Below are positions 8,036 to 16,456 of a DNA stretch of 64,000 nt, piece after piece (positions within the stretch are counted from its first letter, which is position 1; each line of letters opens with the position of its first letter). The position numbers and the translations under genes are program-made. The stretch is taken from positions 7,502,001-7,566,000 of the forward strand of contig NZ_CP070619.1 of NCBI RefSeq assembly GCF_017068395.1, read 5' to 3'. The notes under the pieces were generated by a model, which was given only the letters and a program-made list of their open reading frames with translations, did no database searches and had not been told where the DNA came from. The stretch is from Rhodococcus pseudokoreensis (GTDB taxonomy: Bacteria; Actinomycetota; Actinomycetes; Mycobacteriales; Mycobacteriaceae).

Positions 8036-9994
8036 TCAGTTGCCGGACGGGCGGAGGAACGGACGCTGGATCTTCTTCCACTGCGCGTACGTCTCGTACG
8101 CGTTCTGCGTGGACTCGAGGGTGCTGGTCGAGCTGACCGGCACGTCCCACCAGGATTCGCTGTCCGGGGCGGCGATCCGCGGGTCCGTCTCGACGTGGAT
8201 GACGGTGGTCCTGTCGCTCGCCTTCGCCACCTTGACGGCGTCGGTGAACTCGGCGGCCGTGTTCGCACGGATGACGTCGGCGCCGAGGCTCGCCGCGTTG
8301 GCCGCCAGATCGACGGGCAGGATGTCGCCGTCGAGCCGGCCGGAGTCGCCCCGGTAGCGGTAGTCGGTGCCGAAACGCTGGGAGCCGAGCGACTCCGACA
8401 GCGATCCGATGGACGCGAAACCGTGATTCTGCACGAGGACCACGATGACCTTGACGTTCTCCTGCACGGCCGTGACGAGTTCGGTGGCCATCATCAGGTA
8501 GGAGCCGTCGCCGACCATGATGAACACGTCGCGGTCGGGGCACGCCATCTTGGCGCCGATGCCGCCGGCGACCTCGTAGCCCATGCAGGAGAAGCCGTAT
8601 TCGACGTGGTAACCCTTCGAGTCCCGGGTGCGCCACAGCTTGTGCAGGTCGCCGGGCATCGAACCGGCGGCGCACACGACGACGTCGCGCGGATCCGACA
8701 GCGTGTTGGCGAGACCGATGACCTGGTTCTGGTTCAGGCCGAGCGAGTCGTCGTCGATCTGGTAGACCGCGTCGACGGTGGACTCCCAGTGCGCGGCAAG
8801 TTCTGCAGTGCGCGAACGGTACTCGTCGGACACCCGGTAGTCGCCCAGTGCCTCGGCGAGGGCCTCGAGCGTCTCGCGGGCGTCCGCGACGACGCTGACG
8901 CCGCCCTGCTTCACCGAATCGATCGACGCCACGTTGATGTTGACGAACCGCACCTCGGGGTTGTTGAACGCGGTGCGCGACGCCGTGGTGAAGTCGCTGT
9001 AGCGCGTGCCGATGCCGATGATCACGTCGGCCTCGGTGGCGAGCGCGTTGGCCGCGGTCGTGCCCGTCGAGCCGATCGCCCCGACCGACTGCGGGTGGTC
9101 GTACGGCAGTGAACCCTTACCGGCCTGACTCTGGCCGACGGGAATGCCGGTCGACTCGACGAACGAGGCCAGCGTCTCGGTGGCGCCGGAGTAGATGAGG
9201 CCACCGCCCGCGACGATCAGCGGCTTCTTCGCCGACCGGATGACGTCCGCGGCCCGTGCGATCGCCGACTTCTCGGGGAGCGGCCGGGCGACGTGCCACG
9301 TGCGCTCGGCGAACATCGATTCGGGCCAGTCGAACGCCTCCGCCTGCACGTCCTGCGGGATGGCGACGGTGGCCGCACCCGTCTCGACGGGGTCGGTGAG
9401 GACGCGCATCGCACCGAGCAGCGCCGACGGCAACTGTTCGGGCCGCCACACGCGGTCGAAGTAGCGCGACAGCGGCTTGAACGCGTCGTTGACGGTGACG
9501 TCCCCGCTCGACGGCAGTTCGAGTTCCTGCAGCACCGGTGCGCTCGCGCGGGTGGCGAACGTGTCGGCGGGCAGCAGCAGGACGGGCAGCCGGTTGATGG
9601 TGGCGAGCGCCGCACCGGTCAGCATGTTGGTCGAGCCGGGGCCGACGCTGGCCGACACGGCCCAGGTCTGCAGGCGATCCTTCTGGCGGGCGTACGCGAC
9701 CGCGCTGTGCACCATCGCCTGCTCGTTGCGGCCGAGGACGTACGGCAGTTCCGGTTCGGTGCCGGCCTCGACGGCGTCGATCTCGGCCTGCAGCAGTGCC
9801 TGACCGAGTCCGGCGACGTTGCCGTGGCCGAAGATGCCGAAGCAGCCGGCGAAGAACTTGGTGCGTTCGCCGTCCCGCTCGACGTACTGATTGGCGAGGA
9901 ATCGGATGGTCGCCTGAGCCACCGTGAGGTGGACGGTGCCCTCGGCGTTGGGGTTCTTGCTCGCCGACATCGGCGCGGTGGACACCACGGTCAT
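8036..9994 (-). CDS. iolD: 3D-(3,5/4)-trihydroxycyclohexane-1,2-dione hydrolase
   Basis: This thiamine-diphosphate enzyme opens the cyclohexanedione ring to 5-deoxy-glucuronate. The 652-residue protein has the three ThDP-enzyme domains. The N-terminal part contains FFAGCFGIFGHGNVAGLGQ with the nearby glutamate typical of the family. A central domain carries IVAGGGLIYSGA. The C-terminal ThDP/metal motif begins at MVGDGSYLMMATEL and runs through VQNHGFASIG. The ATG at 9994 overlaps the iolB stop (ATGA), so the two are coupled; the longer open frame upstream is iolB shadow. Length agrees with known IolD proteins (about 640 residues). Confidence 0.9.
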   Translation of the reverse strand: MTVVSTAPMSASKNPNAEGTVHLTVAQATIRFLANQYVERDGERTKFFAGCFGIFGHGNVAGLGQALLQAEIDAVEAGTEPELPYVLGRNEQAMVHSAVAYARQKDRLQTWAVSASVGPGSTNMLTGAALATINRLPVLLLPADTFATRASAPVLQELELPSSGDVTVNDAFKPLSRYFDRVWRPEQLPSALLGAMRVLTDPVETGAATVAIPQDVQAEAFDWPESMFAERTWHVARPLPEKSAIARAADVIRSAKKPLIVAGGGLIYSGATETLASFVESTGIPVGQSQAGKGSLPYDHPQSVGAIGSTGTTAANALATEADVIIGIGTRYSDFTTASRTAFNNPEVRFVNINVASIDSVKQGGVSVVADARETLEALAEALGDYRVSDEYRSRTAELAAHWESTVDAVYQIDDDSLGLNQNQVIGLANTLSDPRDVVVCAAGSMPGDLHKLWRTRDSKGYHVEYGFSCMGYEVAGGIGAKMACPDRDVFIMVGDGSYLMMATELVTAVQENVKVIVVLVQNHGFASIGSLSESLGSQRFGTDYRYRGDSGRLDGDILPVDLAANAASLGADVIRANTAAEFTDAVKVAKASDRTTVIHVETDPRIAAPDSESWWDVPVSSTSTLESTQNAYETYAQWKKIQRPFLRPSGN

Positions 9995-10887
9995 GCTCCT
10001 TCGGACGGTGCGTGGAGGGGGAGGCGGGGATCGACGGTCTGGTGTTCCCAGCTGCCGCGCAGCCAGGTGTGTGCCGGGTCGTCGCAGATGTTCCAGGAAC
10101 GTTCTTCGCCCGGTCCGGCCATCACGTTCAGGTAGTACATGTGATGTCCGGGGGCGGCGATCGACGGTCCGTGGTAGCCGTGCGGAACGAGGACCACATC
10201 GCCGGATCGCACTTCCTCGAGGACCTCGATGGGCCGCTCGACAGTGCCGTACACACGATGGTAGCCGAATCCGGTGCCGCCGAAATCCACTGCGGTGTCG
10301 CCTGCTTCGGCGATCTCGAAGTAGTAGATCTCCTCGAGCTGGGATTCGACGTCGCTGTTCTCGTCGTGCTTGTGGCTCGGGTACGACGACCAGTTGCCGC
10401 CGGGTGTGATGACCTCGCACGCGATGATCGAGTCGGCCTCGAACCGGTCGGCGGTGCCGAAATTGTGCACCTGCCGGCTGCAGTTGCCCGCGCCGCGCAG
10501 TTCGACGGACACGTCCGCGGCCGGAACGTACCGGAACGGGAACTTCTGCCGGGCGCGGGCGCCGCACAGTGCGAAACGGCCACCGGTCGCGCTCGCCACC
10601 GTGTAGGCGGAGTCCCGTCCCACGTAGGCGAAGTCGCTCGGCCCGTCGAACACGGACCGCCGACCGGTGAGTGCGAACTCGGTGCCCTCACTCGACACCG
10701 ACGCGGACCCGGCGAGCGGTACGACGATGATCTCGTCGTCGCGGGTGGTGAGTTCGGCCGACCCGCCGGGTGCCAGGGTGAGCACCCGGAGGCTCGATTC
10801 CGTCCAGCCCGCCGACTCGGGGGTGACCTCGAGGTCGAACGGCCCGGTGGCCGCGGAACCGACCGGCACGTAGTACTTGCTGTTCAT
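9991..10887 (-). CDS. iolB: 5-Deoxy-glucuronate isomerase
   Basis: The enzyme isomerises 5-deoxy-glucuronate to 2-deoxy-5-keto-D-gluconate, the fourth inositol step. The 298-residue protein is a bicupin of the IolB/KduI type. Metal-binding cupin residues appear in the second half: YPSHKHDENS, then EEIYYFEI and GDVVLVPHGYHGPSIA, followed by YYLNVMAGP. It begins 21 bases after the aldolase gene and overlaps iolD by four bases. Identification is strong from both motif order and operon position. Confidence 0.9.
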   Translation of the reverse strand: MNSKYYVPVGSAATGPFDLEVTPESAGWTESSLRVLTLAPGGSAELTTRDDEIIVVPLAGSASVSSEGTEFALTGRRSVFDGPSDFAYVGRDSAYTVASATGGRFALCGARARQKFPFRYVPAADVSVELRGAGNCSRQVHNFGTADRFEADSIIACEVITPGGNWSSYPSHKHDENSDVESQLEEIYYFEIAEAGDTAVDFGGTGFGYHRVYGTVERPIEVLEEVRSGDVVLVPHGYHGPSIAAPGHHMYYLNVMAGPGEERSWNICDDPAHTWLRGSWEHQTVDPRLPLHAPSEGA

Positions 10888-10908
10888 CGTGGGCCTCTCC
10901 GGCGTGCG

Positions 10909-11808
10909 TCAGTGAACGAGGGATACGGCGGTGTCGACCGCGGCGGCGACGTCCTCGTCCCGCGGGTACAGCAGGGTGCGCCCGACGATCAGGCCGCGGA
11001 CCGACGGCAGTGCCAGAGCCTTGCCCCAGCTCGCGAACGTCTCCTCGGGGGCCGTCTGCGGGTCTCCGCCGAGCAGCAGCGTGGGAAGCGTGGTCGCGTC
11101 CATGACGCGTTCCATCTCGTCGACCACCGGAAGCTTCATCCAGGTGTACGCGGACGTGGAGCCCAGACCCTGGCTGATGTGGATGGACTTGATCACGGCG
11201 TCGGCGCTGAGGTCGTTCTTGACCTTGCCGTCGACACGGCGCGACAGGAACGGTTCCACCATGGCCATCAGTCCGGCCGCGGCCAGCGAATCGACGGCCT
11301 CGGCGCAGGCGGTGAGGGTGGAGAGGGTGCCCGGATCGTCGAGGTCGATGCGGCACAGCATCTTTCCGCCGTTCATGCCGGCCTTCGCGGTGCCCGCCGC
11401 GGTGTAGCCGGTCATCCGGTCGTCGAGTTCGAAGCTGGCACCTGCCAGGCCGCCGCGGTTCATCGACGAGATGACCACCTTGTCGTCGAGTGCGCCGAGC
11501 AGCACCAGATCGTCGAGGATGTCGGCGGTGGCGAGCACGCCGTCCACGCCGGGATTGCGCAGCGCGGTGCGGAGGCGGTCGAGGAGGTCGGTGCGACTGT
11601 TCATCGCGGTCGGACGGTCGCCGACCGACAGTGCGCCGCGGGCGGGGTGGTCGGCGGCGACGATCATGAGCCGGCCGTTACCGCGCACCGTGGGCCGGGC
11701 GACGCGGGTCGCCCAGGCGCGGTCGATGGCGGCCGGATCACTGGCGCGTACCTCGGTGACGTCGGCATAGGTCGCGCAGACTGCGCGGTGAGCGAGAGTT
11801 TCAGACAT
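10909..11808 (-). CDS. Class I aldolase-like protein, probable deoxyketogluconate-phosphate aldolase
   Basis: The 299-residue protein resembles the DeoC/LacD-type aldolases found inside actinobacterial inositol operons in place of the class II aldolase IolJ. Visible features are LMIVAADHPARG near residue 47, ISSMNRGGLAGASF, GGKMLCRIDLDD and LLLGGDPQTAPEETFASW. A lysine in the core (KMLCRID or TWMKLPVVDE) could be the Schiff-base residue, though I cannot decide which. The expected reaction splits 2-deoxy-5-keto-gluconate 6-phosphate into malonate semialdehyde and dihydroxyacetone phosphate. Its ATG overlaps the iolC stop by eight bases (ATGTCTGA), so kinase and aldolase are coupled. The function is inferred from context more than from motifs. 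Confidence 0.65.
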   Translation of the reverse strand: MSETLAHRAVCATYADVTEVRASDPAAIDRAWATRVARPTVRGNGRLMIVAADHPARGALSVGDRPTAMNSRTDLLDRLRTALRNPGVDGVLATADILDDLVLLGALDDKVVISSMNRGGLAGASFELDDRMTGYTAAGTAKAGMNGGKMLCRIDLDDPGTLSTLTACAEAVDSLAAAGLMAMVEPFLSRRVDGKVKNDLSADAVIKSIHISQGLGSTSAYTWMKLPVVDEMERVMDATTLPTLLLGGDPQTAPEETFASWGKALALPSVRGLIVGRTLLYPRDEDVAAAVDTAVSLVH

Positions 11809-12790
11809 TGACAGCCTCCGAAGCGGTGGATTCGGCGAGCTCACGGACCTCGTCGGCCGTCGGCATCGCGGTGGAGCATTCGAGCCGGGAAGCGACGATC
11901 GCCCCCGCGGCGTTGGCGTAGCGCAGGATCTTCTCCAGGGGCCACCCGGCGAGCAGACCGTGGCACAGCGACCCGCCGAAGCTGTCGCCGGCGCCGAGGC
12001 CGTTGACGACGTCGACCTCGTTGGGCGGAACCGTGATGGACTGGCTGCGGGTCTTGCCGAGCACACCCTTGGGGCCCTGCTTGACGATGGCCAGTTCGAC
12101 ACCGAGGTCGAGCAGCGCGTCCGCGGCCTTGTGTGCGTTGGTCTCGCCGACCGCGATCTCGCACTCCTCACGGTTGCCGACCGCGACGGTGACGTGCTGG
12201 AGGGCACGCTGCACCTGCGCGGTGGCGTCGGCGGGGGAGGACCAGAACATCGGGCGGTAGTCGAGGTCGAGAACAGTGTGGCTGCGACGTCCGCGCGCCT
12301 CCCAGGCGGCGAAATGTGCGCTGCGGCTGGGCTCTTCGGACAGTCCGGTGACGGTCGACCAGTACAGCTTGGCGTCGCGGATCGCGTCGAGGTCGAGGTC
12401 TGCGGGCTTCACCTGCAGGTCCGGCGCGGCCGGCTTGCGGTAGAAGTACAGCGGGAAGTCGTCCGGCGGGAAGATCTCGCAGAACGTGACGGGGGTCGGG
12501 TGGTCGGTGTCGATGCCGACGTACCGGTTGTCGACGCCGAGATCGGTGAGTGCCGAGCGGACGTAGCGTCCGAACGGATCGTTGCCGACACCCGAGATGA
12601 GCGCGCTGCGGCAGCCGAGGCGGGCGGCGGCGACGGCGACGTTGGCGGCGCTTCCGCCGAGGAACTTTCCGAACGTCTCGACGTGCTCGAGTCCGACTCC
12701 GGTCTGCAATGGGTAGATGTCCACACCGCAGCGCCCGATGGCGAGGACGTCCAATCCGTTCCGGTTGGGTTGCGTCTGGTTGGTGGTCAA
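11801..12790 (-). CDS. iolC: 5-Dehydro-2-deoxygluconokinase (PfkB family)
   Basis: The kinase phosphorylates 2-deoxy-5-keto-D-gluconate, the step before aldol cleavage. The 329-residue protein has the PfkB/ribokinase fold. It shows GRCGVDIYPLQTG at residues 19-31 and the first PfkB signature around FGKFLGGSAANVAVAAARLG. The second signature, VNGLGAGDSFGGSLCHGLL, contains the catalytic aspartate. I chose the TTG at 12790 because GGGAG lies 6 bases upstream. The frame extends to an ATG at 12880, but that part reads through the promoter and operators and has no family similarity. It is the first gene of the leftward iol operon. Confidence 0.85.
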   Translation of the reverse strand: MTTNQTQPNRNGLDVLAIGRCGVDIYPLQTGVGLEHVETFGKFLGGSAANVAVAAARLGCRSALISGVGNDPFGRYVRSALTDLGVDNRYVGIDTDHPTPVTFCEIFPPDDFPLYFYRKPAAPDLQVKPADLDLDAIRDAKLYWSTVTGLSEEPSRSAHFAAWEARGRRSHTVLDLDYRPMFWSSPADATAQVQRALQHVTVAVGNREECEIAVGETNAHKAADALLDLGVELAIVKQGPKGVLGKTRSQSITVPPNEVDVVNGLGAGDSFGGSLCHGLLAGWPLEKILRYANAAGAIVASRLECSTAMPTADEVRELAESTASEAVNV

Positions 12791-12993
12791 GGCTGACTCC
12801 CGAATAGGTCGTTGTGGGTGGTCTGCGCAGGGCGCCGAGGTCTGGTTGAAACTGTGCTCCACATCACCGGCTCCTGTCAAGACTTTGTCCTGACATTATT
12901 ACTTGAAGTCAATCTGGTGTTAGTGTTCGCATACACTGCCGGAAAGATCGGCGGCGGCGGACGTCGCCACGCGCACGAGGATCGGAGTTGTCC
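12791..12993. promoter_or_regulatory. Divergent promoter region iolC / gntR
   Basis: This 203-base gap separates the leftward iol operon from the rightward regulator gene and is AT-richer than its surroundings (12883-12930). On the minus strand TTGACA (complement of 12875-12880) can serve as a -35 for iolC, with a weak -10 near 12855. A second TTGACT (complement of 12907-12912) lies further upstream. Two copies of a TGTC-N2-GAC palindrome cover this area. Confidence 0.55.
12875..12895. promoter_or_regulatory. Candidate operator pair, TGTC-N2-GACA
   Basis: TGTCCTGACA at 12886-12895 is a perfect palindrome around a 2-base centre. TGTCAAGACT at 12875-12884 is a near copy starting 11 bases, one helical turn, away. 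The same palindrome stands in front of the ABC importer at 15212-15221. The adjacent GntR regulator is the obvious candidate to bind it. The left copy overlaps the likely iolC -35, which fits repression. Confidence 0.55.
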
Positions 12994-13731
12994 GTGGGTG
13001 CACCACTCGCAGTCGAGCTCGACAGATCGAGCCCGGTTCCGCTGTATTTCCAGCTCGCGCAGACGATCGAGAACGCGATCATCGGCGGGGAACTCGCGCC
13101 CGGCGACCGCTTCGAGAACGAACTGGCGCTCGCCAAACGTCTGAACCTGTCGCGCCCGACCACGCGCCGCGCCATCCAGGAACTCGTCGACAAGGGGCTG
13201 CTCGTCCGCAAGCGCGGCGTCGGCACGCAAGTCGTGCAGAGCGCCGTGCACCGGCCGGTCGAGCTCACCAGTCTCTTCGACGACCTCGCCCGCGCAGGGC
13301 AGAGCCCGACCACCAAGCTCCTCGACTACCAGGTCGCCGTGCCTGCCGAGGACGTGGCCGCCGAACTCAACCTGCAACCCGGCAGTGAGGTCGCGTCCAT
13401 CCGGCGCCTCCGCAGCACCAACGGCGAACCGCTCGCACTGATGACCAATCACATCCCGGTGGATCTCGCGCCGGACCCCGAGGAACTCGAGGCGCACGGC
13501 CTGTACCACGCACTCCGCGCCCGCGGCGTGCACATCCGACTCGCGCGGCAACGCATCGGCGCGAAAGCGGCGAGCAAGGCGGAGGCGTCACTTCTCGACG
13601 AGAAGACCGGGGCGCCGCTGCTCACGATGAACCGGACCGCGTTCGACGATTCGGGAAGCGCCGTCGAGTTCGGCAGCCACTGCTACCGGGCGTCGCGGTA
13701 CTACTTCGACACCACCGTTGTCGATCGTTAG
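12994..13731 (+). CDS. GntR/HutC-family regulator (UTRA domain)
   Basis: This 245-residue DNA-binding protein probably senses inositol or an intermediate and controls the flanking genes. The winged helix-turn-helix occupies about residues 15-80 (PLYFQLAQTIENAI, GDRFENELALAKRLNLSRPTTRRAIQ, GLLVRKRGVGTQV). The remainder matches the UTRA ligand domain (SIRRLRSTNGEPLALMTNHI, LLTMNRTAFDDSGSAVEF). A TTG at 12988 is possible, but the GGAG at 12984-12987 is correctly spaced for the GTG at 12994, so I use that. It is divergent from iolC and overlaps the start of the downstream exporter. Confidence 0.8.
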   Translation: MGAPLAVELDRSSPVPLYFQLAQTIENAIIGGELAPGDRFENELALAKRLNLSRPTTRRAIQELVDKGLLVRKRGVGTQVVQSAVHRPVELTSLFDDLARAGQSPTTKLLDYQVAVPAEDVAAELNLQPGSEVASIRRLRSTNGEPLALMTNHIPVDLAPDPEELEAHGLYHALRARGVHIRLARQRIGAKAASKAEASLLDEKTGAPLLTMNRTAFDDSGSAVEFGSHCYRASRYYFDTTVVDR

Positions 13732-15124
13732 AACGGGGCGCGCGACGTCGTTCCCCCGGGGAATGGCCCTGCTGGTGGCGGGCGCCCTCTTCATGGAGAT
13801 TCTCGACGCCACCATCATCGCCCCCGCCGTCCCGCTGATCGCCGACTCCTTCGGCGTCGACCCCGTCGACGTCAACATCGCGATCTCCGCCTACCTGGTC
13901 ACGGTCGCAGTCCTCATCCCCGCGAGCGGGTGGGTGGCCGACCGCTTCGGGACCCGCCGGGTGTTCGTCGCCGCCATCGCCGTGTTCACGCTGGCGTCCA
14001 TCGGCTGCGCGGCGAGCGTGTCCCTGCCGATGCTCGTCGCCATGCGGGTGCTGCAGGGAGTCGGCGGCGCCATGATGGTGCCGGTCGGACGGCTCGCGGT
14101 GCTGCGGTCGAGCACGAAGGGCGATCTCGTCCGTGCGATAGCTCTGCTCACGTGGCCCGCGCTCGCCGCGCCCGTCATCGCACCCCTGCTCGGCGGCGCG
14201 ATCGCCACGGTGGGCTCGTGGCGGTGGATCTTCGTCATCAACATTCCCATCGGCCTCCTCGGAATCCTGCTGTCGCTGAAGCTGGTTCACGGAGCCGGCT
14301 CGCGGTCGGCGAGGAAGCTGGACTGGCGGGGCCTGCTCGGGGTCGGAACGGGAATCGCGGCGGCCCTGATCGCCCTGGAAAGCATCCGCGTGACGGGCAC
14401 CGACTGGCGCCGGGTCGCGATCGGGGGAGTGGTCGCGGTCGTCCTGCTGGTCGCGTCCGCGGTCCATCTCGTCCGCACTCCGCACCCGCTCGTCGACGTC
14501 CGCGTGCTGCGTGTCCGGACGCTGCGGACCACCGTCACCGGGGGTTCGCTCTACCGCCTGATCGTGACGGCCGTGCCGTTCCTGCTGCCGCTGCAGTTCC
14601 AACTCGGCTTCGGCTGGACGCCTTTTCTCGCCGGTCTGCTCGTCGCCGCGCTGTTCGCCGGCAACATCGCGATCAAGCCCTTCACGACGCCGCTGATGCG
14701 CCGCTTCGGGATCAGGCCGATCCTGCTGGTCAATGCGCTGCTGTCGGTGGGTTGCTTCGGTTTGCTCGCCGCACTGAGTTCGTCGACCCCGATGCCCGTC
14801 ATCGCAGGCGTCCTGTTCGTGAGCGGAGCCCTGCGGTCGGTCGGATTCACCGCGTACAACAGTCTCGCGTTCTCCGACGTCGATCGCGCCGACCTCACGC
14901 ACGCGAACACTCTCAACGCCGCCGTGCAGGAACTGGCGGCCGGACTCGGGATCGCACTCGCCGCGCTCGCGCTCACCGCGTTCACGCCGCTGGCGACGTC
15001 GTCCGAGCACGGGTTCGGATCCGAATATTCCTGGACCTTCGTCCTTTTGGGCCTGCTGATGCTCGGCACGGTCGTCGACACCCTGCGGCTGCCGCGCGAC
15101 GCGGGGGCGTCGGTCACGCGCTGA
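13718..15124 (+). CDS. MFS transporter, DHA2 type
   Basis: The 468-residue membrane protein has many hydrophobic helices. Its first helix carries LFMEILDATIIAPAVPLI, the DHA2 version of the drug/H+ antiporter motif. Motif A follows as GWVADRFGTRRVF, and RVLQGVGGAMMVPVGR is the motif in helix 4. DHA2 proteins have 14 helices and generally export drugs, dyes or metabolites. I give the TTG at 13718, which overlaps the regulator's end; an ATG at 13763 would remove 15 polar residues and is also possible. Its place between the regulator and the importer suggests shared control, but its substrate is unknown. Confidence 0.7.
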   Translation: MSIVRTGRATSFPRGMALLVAGALFMEILDATIIAPAVPLIADSFGVDPVDVNIAISAYLVTVAVLIPASGWVADRFGTRRVFVAAIAVFTLASIGCAASVSLPMLVAMRVLQGVGGAMMVPVGRLAVLRSSTKGDLVRAIALLTWPALAAPVIAPLLGGAIATVGSWRWIFVINIPIGLLGILLSLKLVHGAGSRSARKLDWRGLLGVGTGIAAALIALESIRVTGTDWRRVAIGGVVAVVLLVASAVHLVRTPHPLVDVRVLRVRTLRTTVTGGSLYRLIVTAVPFLLPLQFQLGFGWTPFLAGLLVAALFAGNIAIKPFTTPLMRRFGIRPILLVNALLSVGCFGLLAALSSSTPMPVIAGVLFVSGALRSVGFTAYNSLAFSDVDRADLTHANTLNAAVQELAAGLGIALAALALTAFTPLATSSEHGFGSEYSWTFVLLGLLMLGTVVDTLRLPRDAGASVTR

Positions 15125-15211
15125 TCGCGTCCCCTTCTTTCTGCATTTCCGCCCGATTTCCGGGCCGGCAGCGGTGACGCGTGCGCCCGCGCATTTGATA
15201 TGTGGTCCTAA

Positions 15212-15255
15212 TGTCCAGACAAACTATTGACTTTCGGGTGTGACGCGTATTACAT
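15212..15255 (+). promoter_or_regulatory. Promoter and operator of the ABC importer
   Basis: A -35 of TTGACT at 15227-15232 and a -10 of TTACAT at 15250-15255 are separated by 17 bases. The palindrome TGTCCAGACA at 15212-15221 ends 5 bases before the -35. Read on the opposite strand with its flanks, TTTGTCTGGACATTA matches TTTGTCCTGACATTA of the iolC region at 13 of 15 positions. The placement would allow either activation or repression. Confidence 0.6.
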
Positions 15256-15311
15256 CTAAGGCACACGGCCAAGACGTCAACGAGCCGTTCGTCCCCCGAG
15301 AGGAAAAACAG

Positions 15312-16310
15312 ATGAACTTCCCCAACCGGCGTCGCGTGGCAGTACTGGCCTGCGCGAGTGCCCTGGTGATGAGCCTCGCGGCGTGCTCGAGCACCGGCGG
15401 CAAGCCGGACAGCAGCGGGTCCGGGATCGGCGCGGGCAGCGCCGACACCCCGCGCATCACGATCGCGATGGTCACCCACGCGGCACCGGGTGACACGTTC
15501 TGGGACCTGATCCGCACCGGTGCGCAGGATGCCGCCGACAAGGACAACGTCGAACTGAAGTACTCCTCCGATCCTCAGGCCCCCAATCAGGCCAACCTCG
15601 TGCAGACCGCGATCGACTCCAAGGTCGACGGCCTCGCACTCACCCTCGCCACCCCCGAAGCGATGGCGCCCGCCGTCAAGAGCGCGCAGGACGCCGGTAT
15701 CCCGATCTCCGCGTTCAACGCCGGATACGGCGCCTGGAAGGACATGGGCGTCAGCCAGTACTTCGGGCAGGACGAGACCATCGCCGGCCAGGCCGCGGGC
15801 AACCGGCTGAACGACGACGGCGCCAAGCACGTCATCTGTGTCATCCAGCAGCAGGGCCAGATTCAGCTCGAATCCCGTTGCGCCGGTGCCAAGCAGACGT
15901 TCCGCGGCACGTTCGAGACGCTCAACGTCAACGGCGAGGACATGCCGTCGGTGAACTCGACTATCGCCGCCAAGCTCCAGCAGGACCCGTCCATCGACGG
16001 TGTCCTCACGCTCGGCGCCCCGATCGCCCTGACCGCCGTCCAGTCCGTCGGCAACGCGGGAAGCCCTGCCAAGGTCTTCACGTTCGACACCAACGCGGCC
16101 CTCGTCGACGCCATCTCCGACGGCAGCGTGCAGTGGGCGATCGACCAGCAGCCGTACCTGCAGGGCTACCTGGCCATCGACTCGCTGTGGCTGTACCTGA
16201 ACAACGGGAACGTCATCGGTGGCGGCGGGCCCACGCTGACCGGGCCCTCGTTCATCGACAAGACCAACATCGACAAGGTCGCCGAGTACGCCAAGGCCGG
16301 CACCCGCTGA
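15312..16310 (+). CDS. ABC sugar-binding lipoprotein (probable inositol)
   Basis: The 332-residue protein is the extracytoplasmic binding component of a CUT2-type importer. Its N-terminus is a lipoprotein signal: NRRRVAVLACASALVMSLAAC, with lipobox LAAC, followed by a Ser/Gly linker. The mature part has the periplasmic-binding-protein type 1 fold (ITIAMVTHAAPGDTFWDLI, KVDGLALTLATPEAM, ISAFNAGYG, DGVLTLGAP). I start at the ATG at 15312, preceded by GAGAGGAAA; the open frame to 15240 runs through the promoter. Neighbouring iol genes and the shared operator make inositol the likely ligand, though ribose-like sugars cannot be excluded. Confidence 0.8.
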   Translation: MNFPNRRRVAVLACASALVMSLAACSSTGGKPDSSGSGIGAGSADTPRITIAMVTHAAPGDTFWDLIRTGAQDAADKDNVELKYSSDPQAPNQANLVQTAIDSKVDGLALTLATPEAMAPAVKSAQDAGIPISAFNAGYGAWKDMGVSQYFGQDETIAGQAAGNRLNDDGAKHVICVIQQQGQIQLESRCAGAKQTFRGTFETLNVNGEDMPSVNSTIAAKLQQDPSIDGVLTLGAPIALTAVQSVGNAGSPAKVFTFDTNAALVDAISDGSVQWAIDQQPYLQGYLAIDSLWLYLNNGNVIGGGGPTLTGPSFIDKTNIDKVAEYAKAGTR

Positions 16311-16345
16311 CCGGCGGTCGATTCACATGACAGGACACACGATCC

Positions 16346-16361
16346 GGACCCCGGTGGGTCC
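16346..16361 (+). other. Stem-loop between binding protein and permease genes
   Basis: GGACCC (16346-16351) and GGGTCC (16356-16361) pair around the loop CGGT. It lies in a 146-base gap between the binding-protein and permease genes. In many ABC operons such a hairpin limits read-through or protects the upstream mRNA so that the binding protein is made in excess. That role is inferred here. Confidence 0.45.
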
Positions 16362-16456
16362 ATCTCTCGCACACACAGTCACCGACACCATCGACCCGGT
16401 CGCAGGACCGGCCGGCACCGCACAACGCTGAGATCCACCGGCGCGGAGAGGAAATC

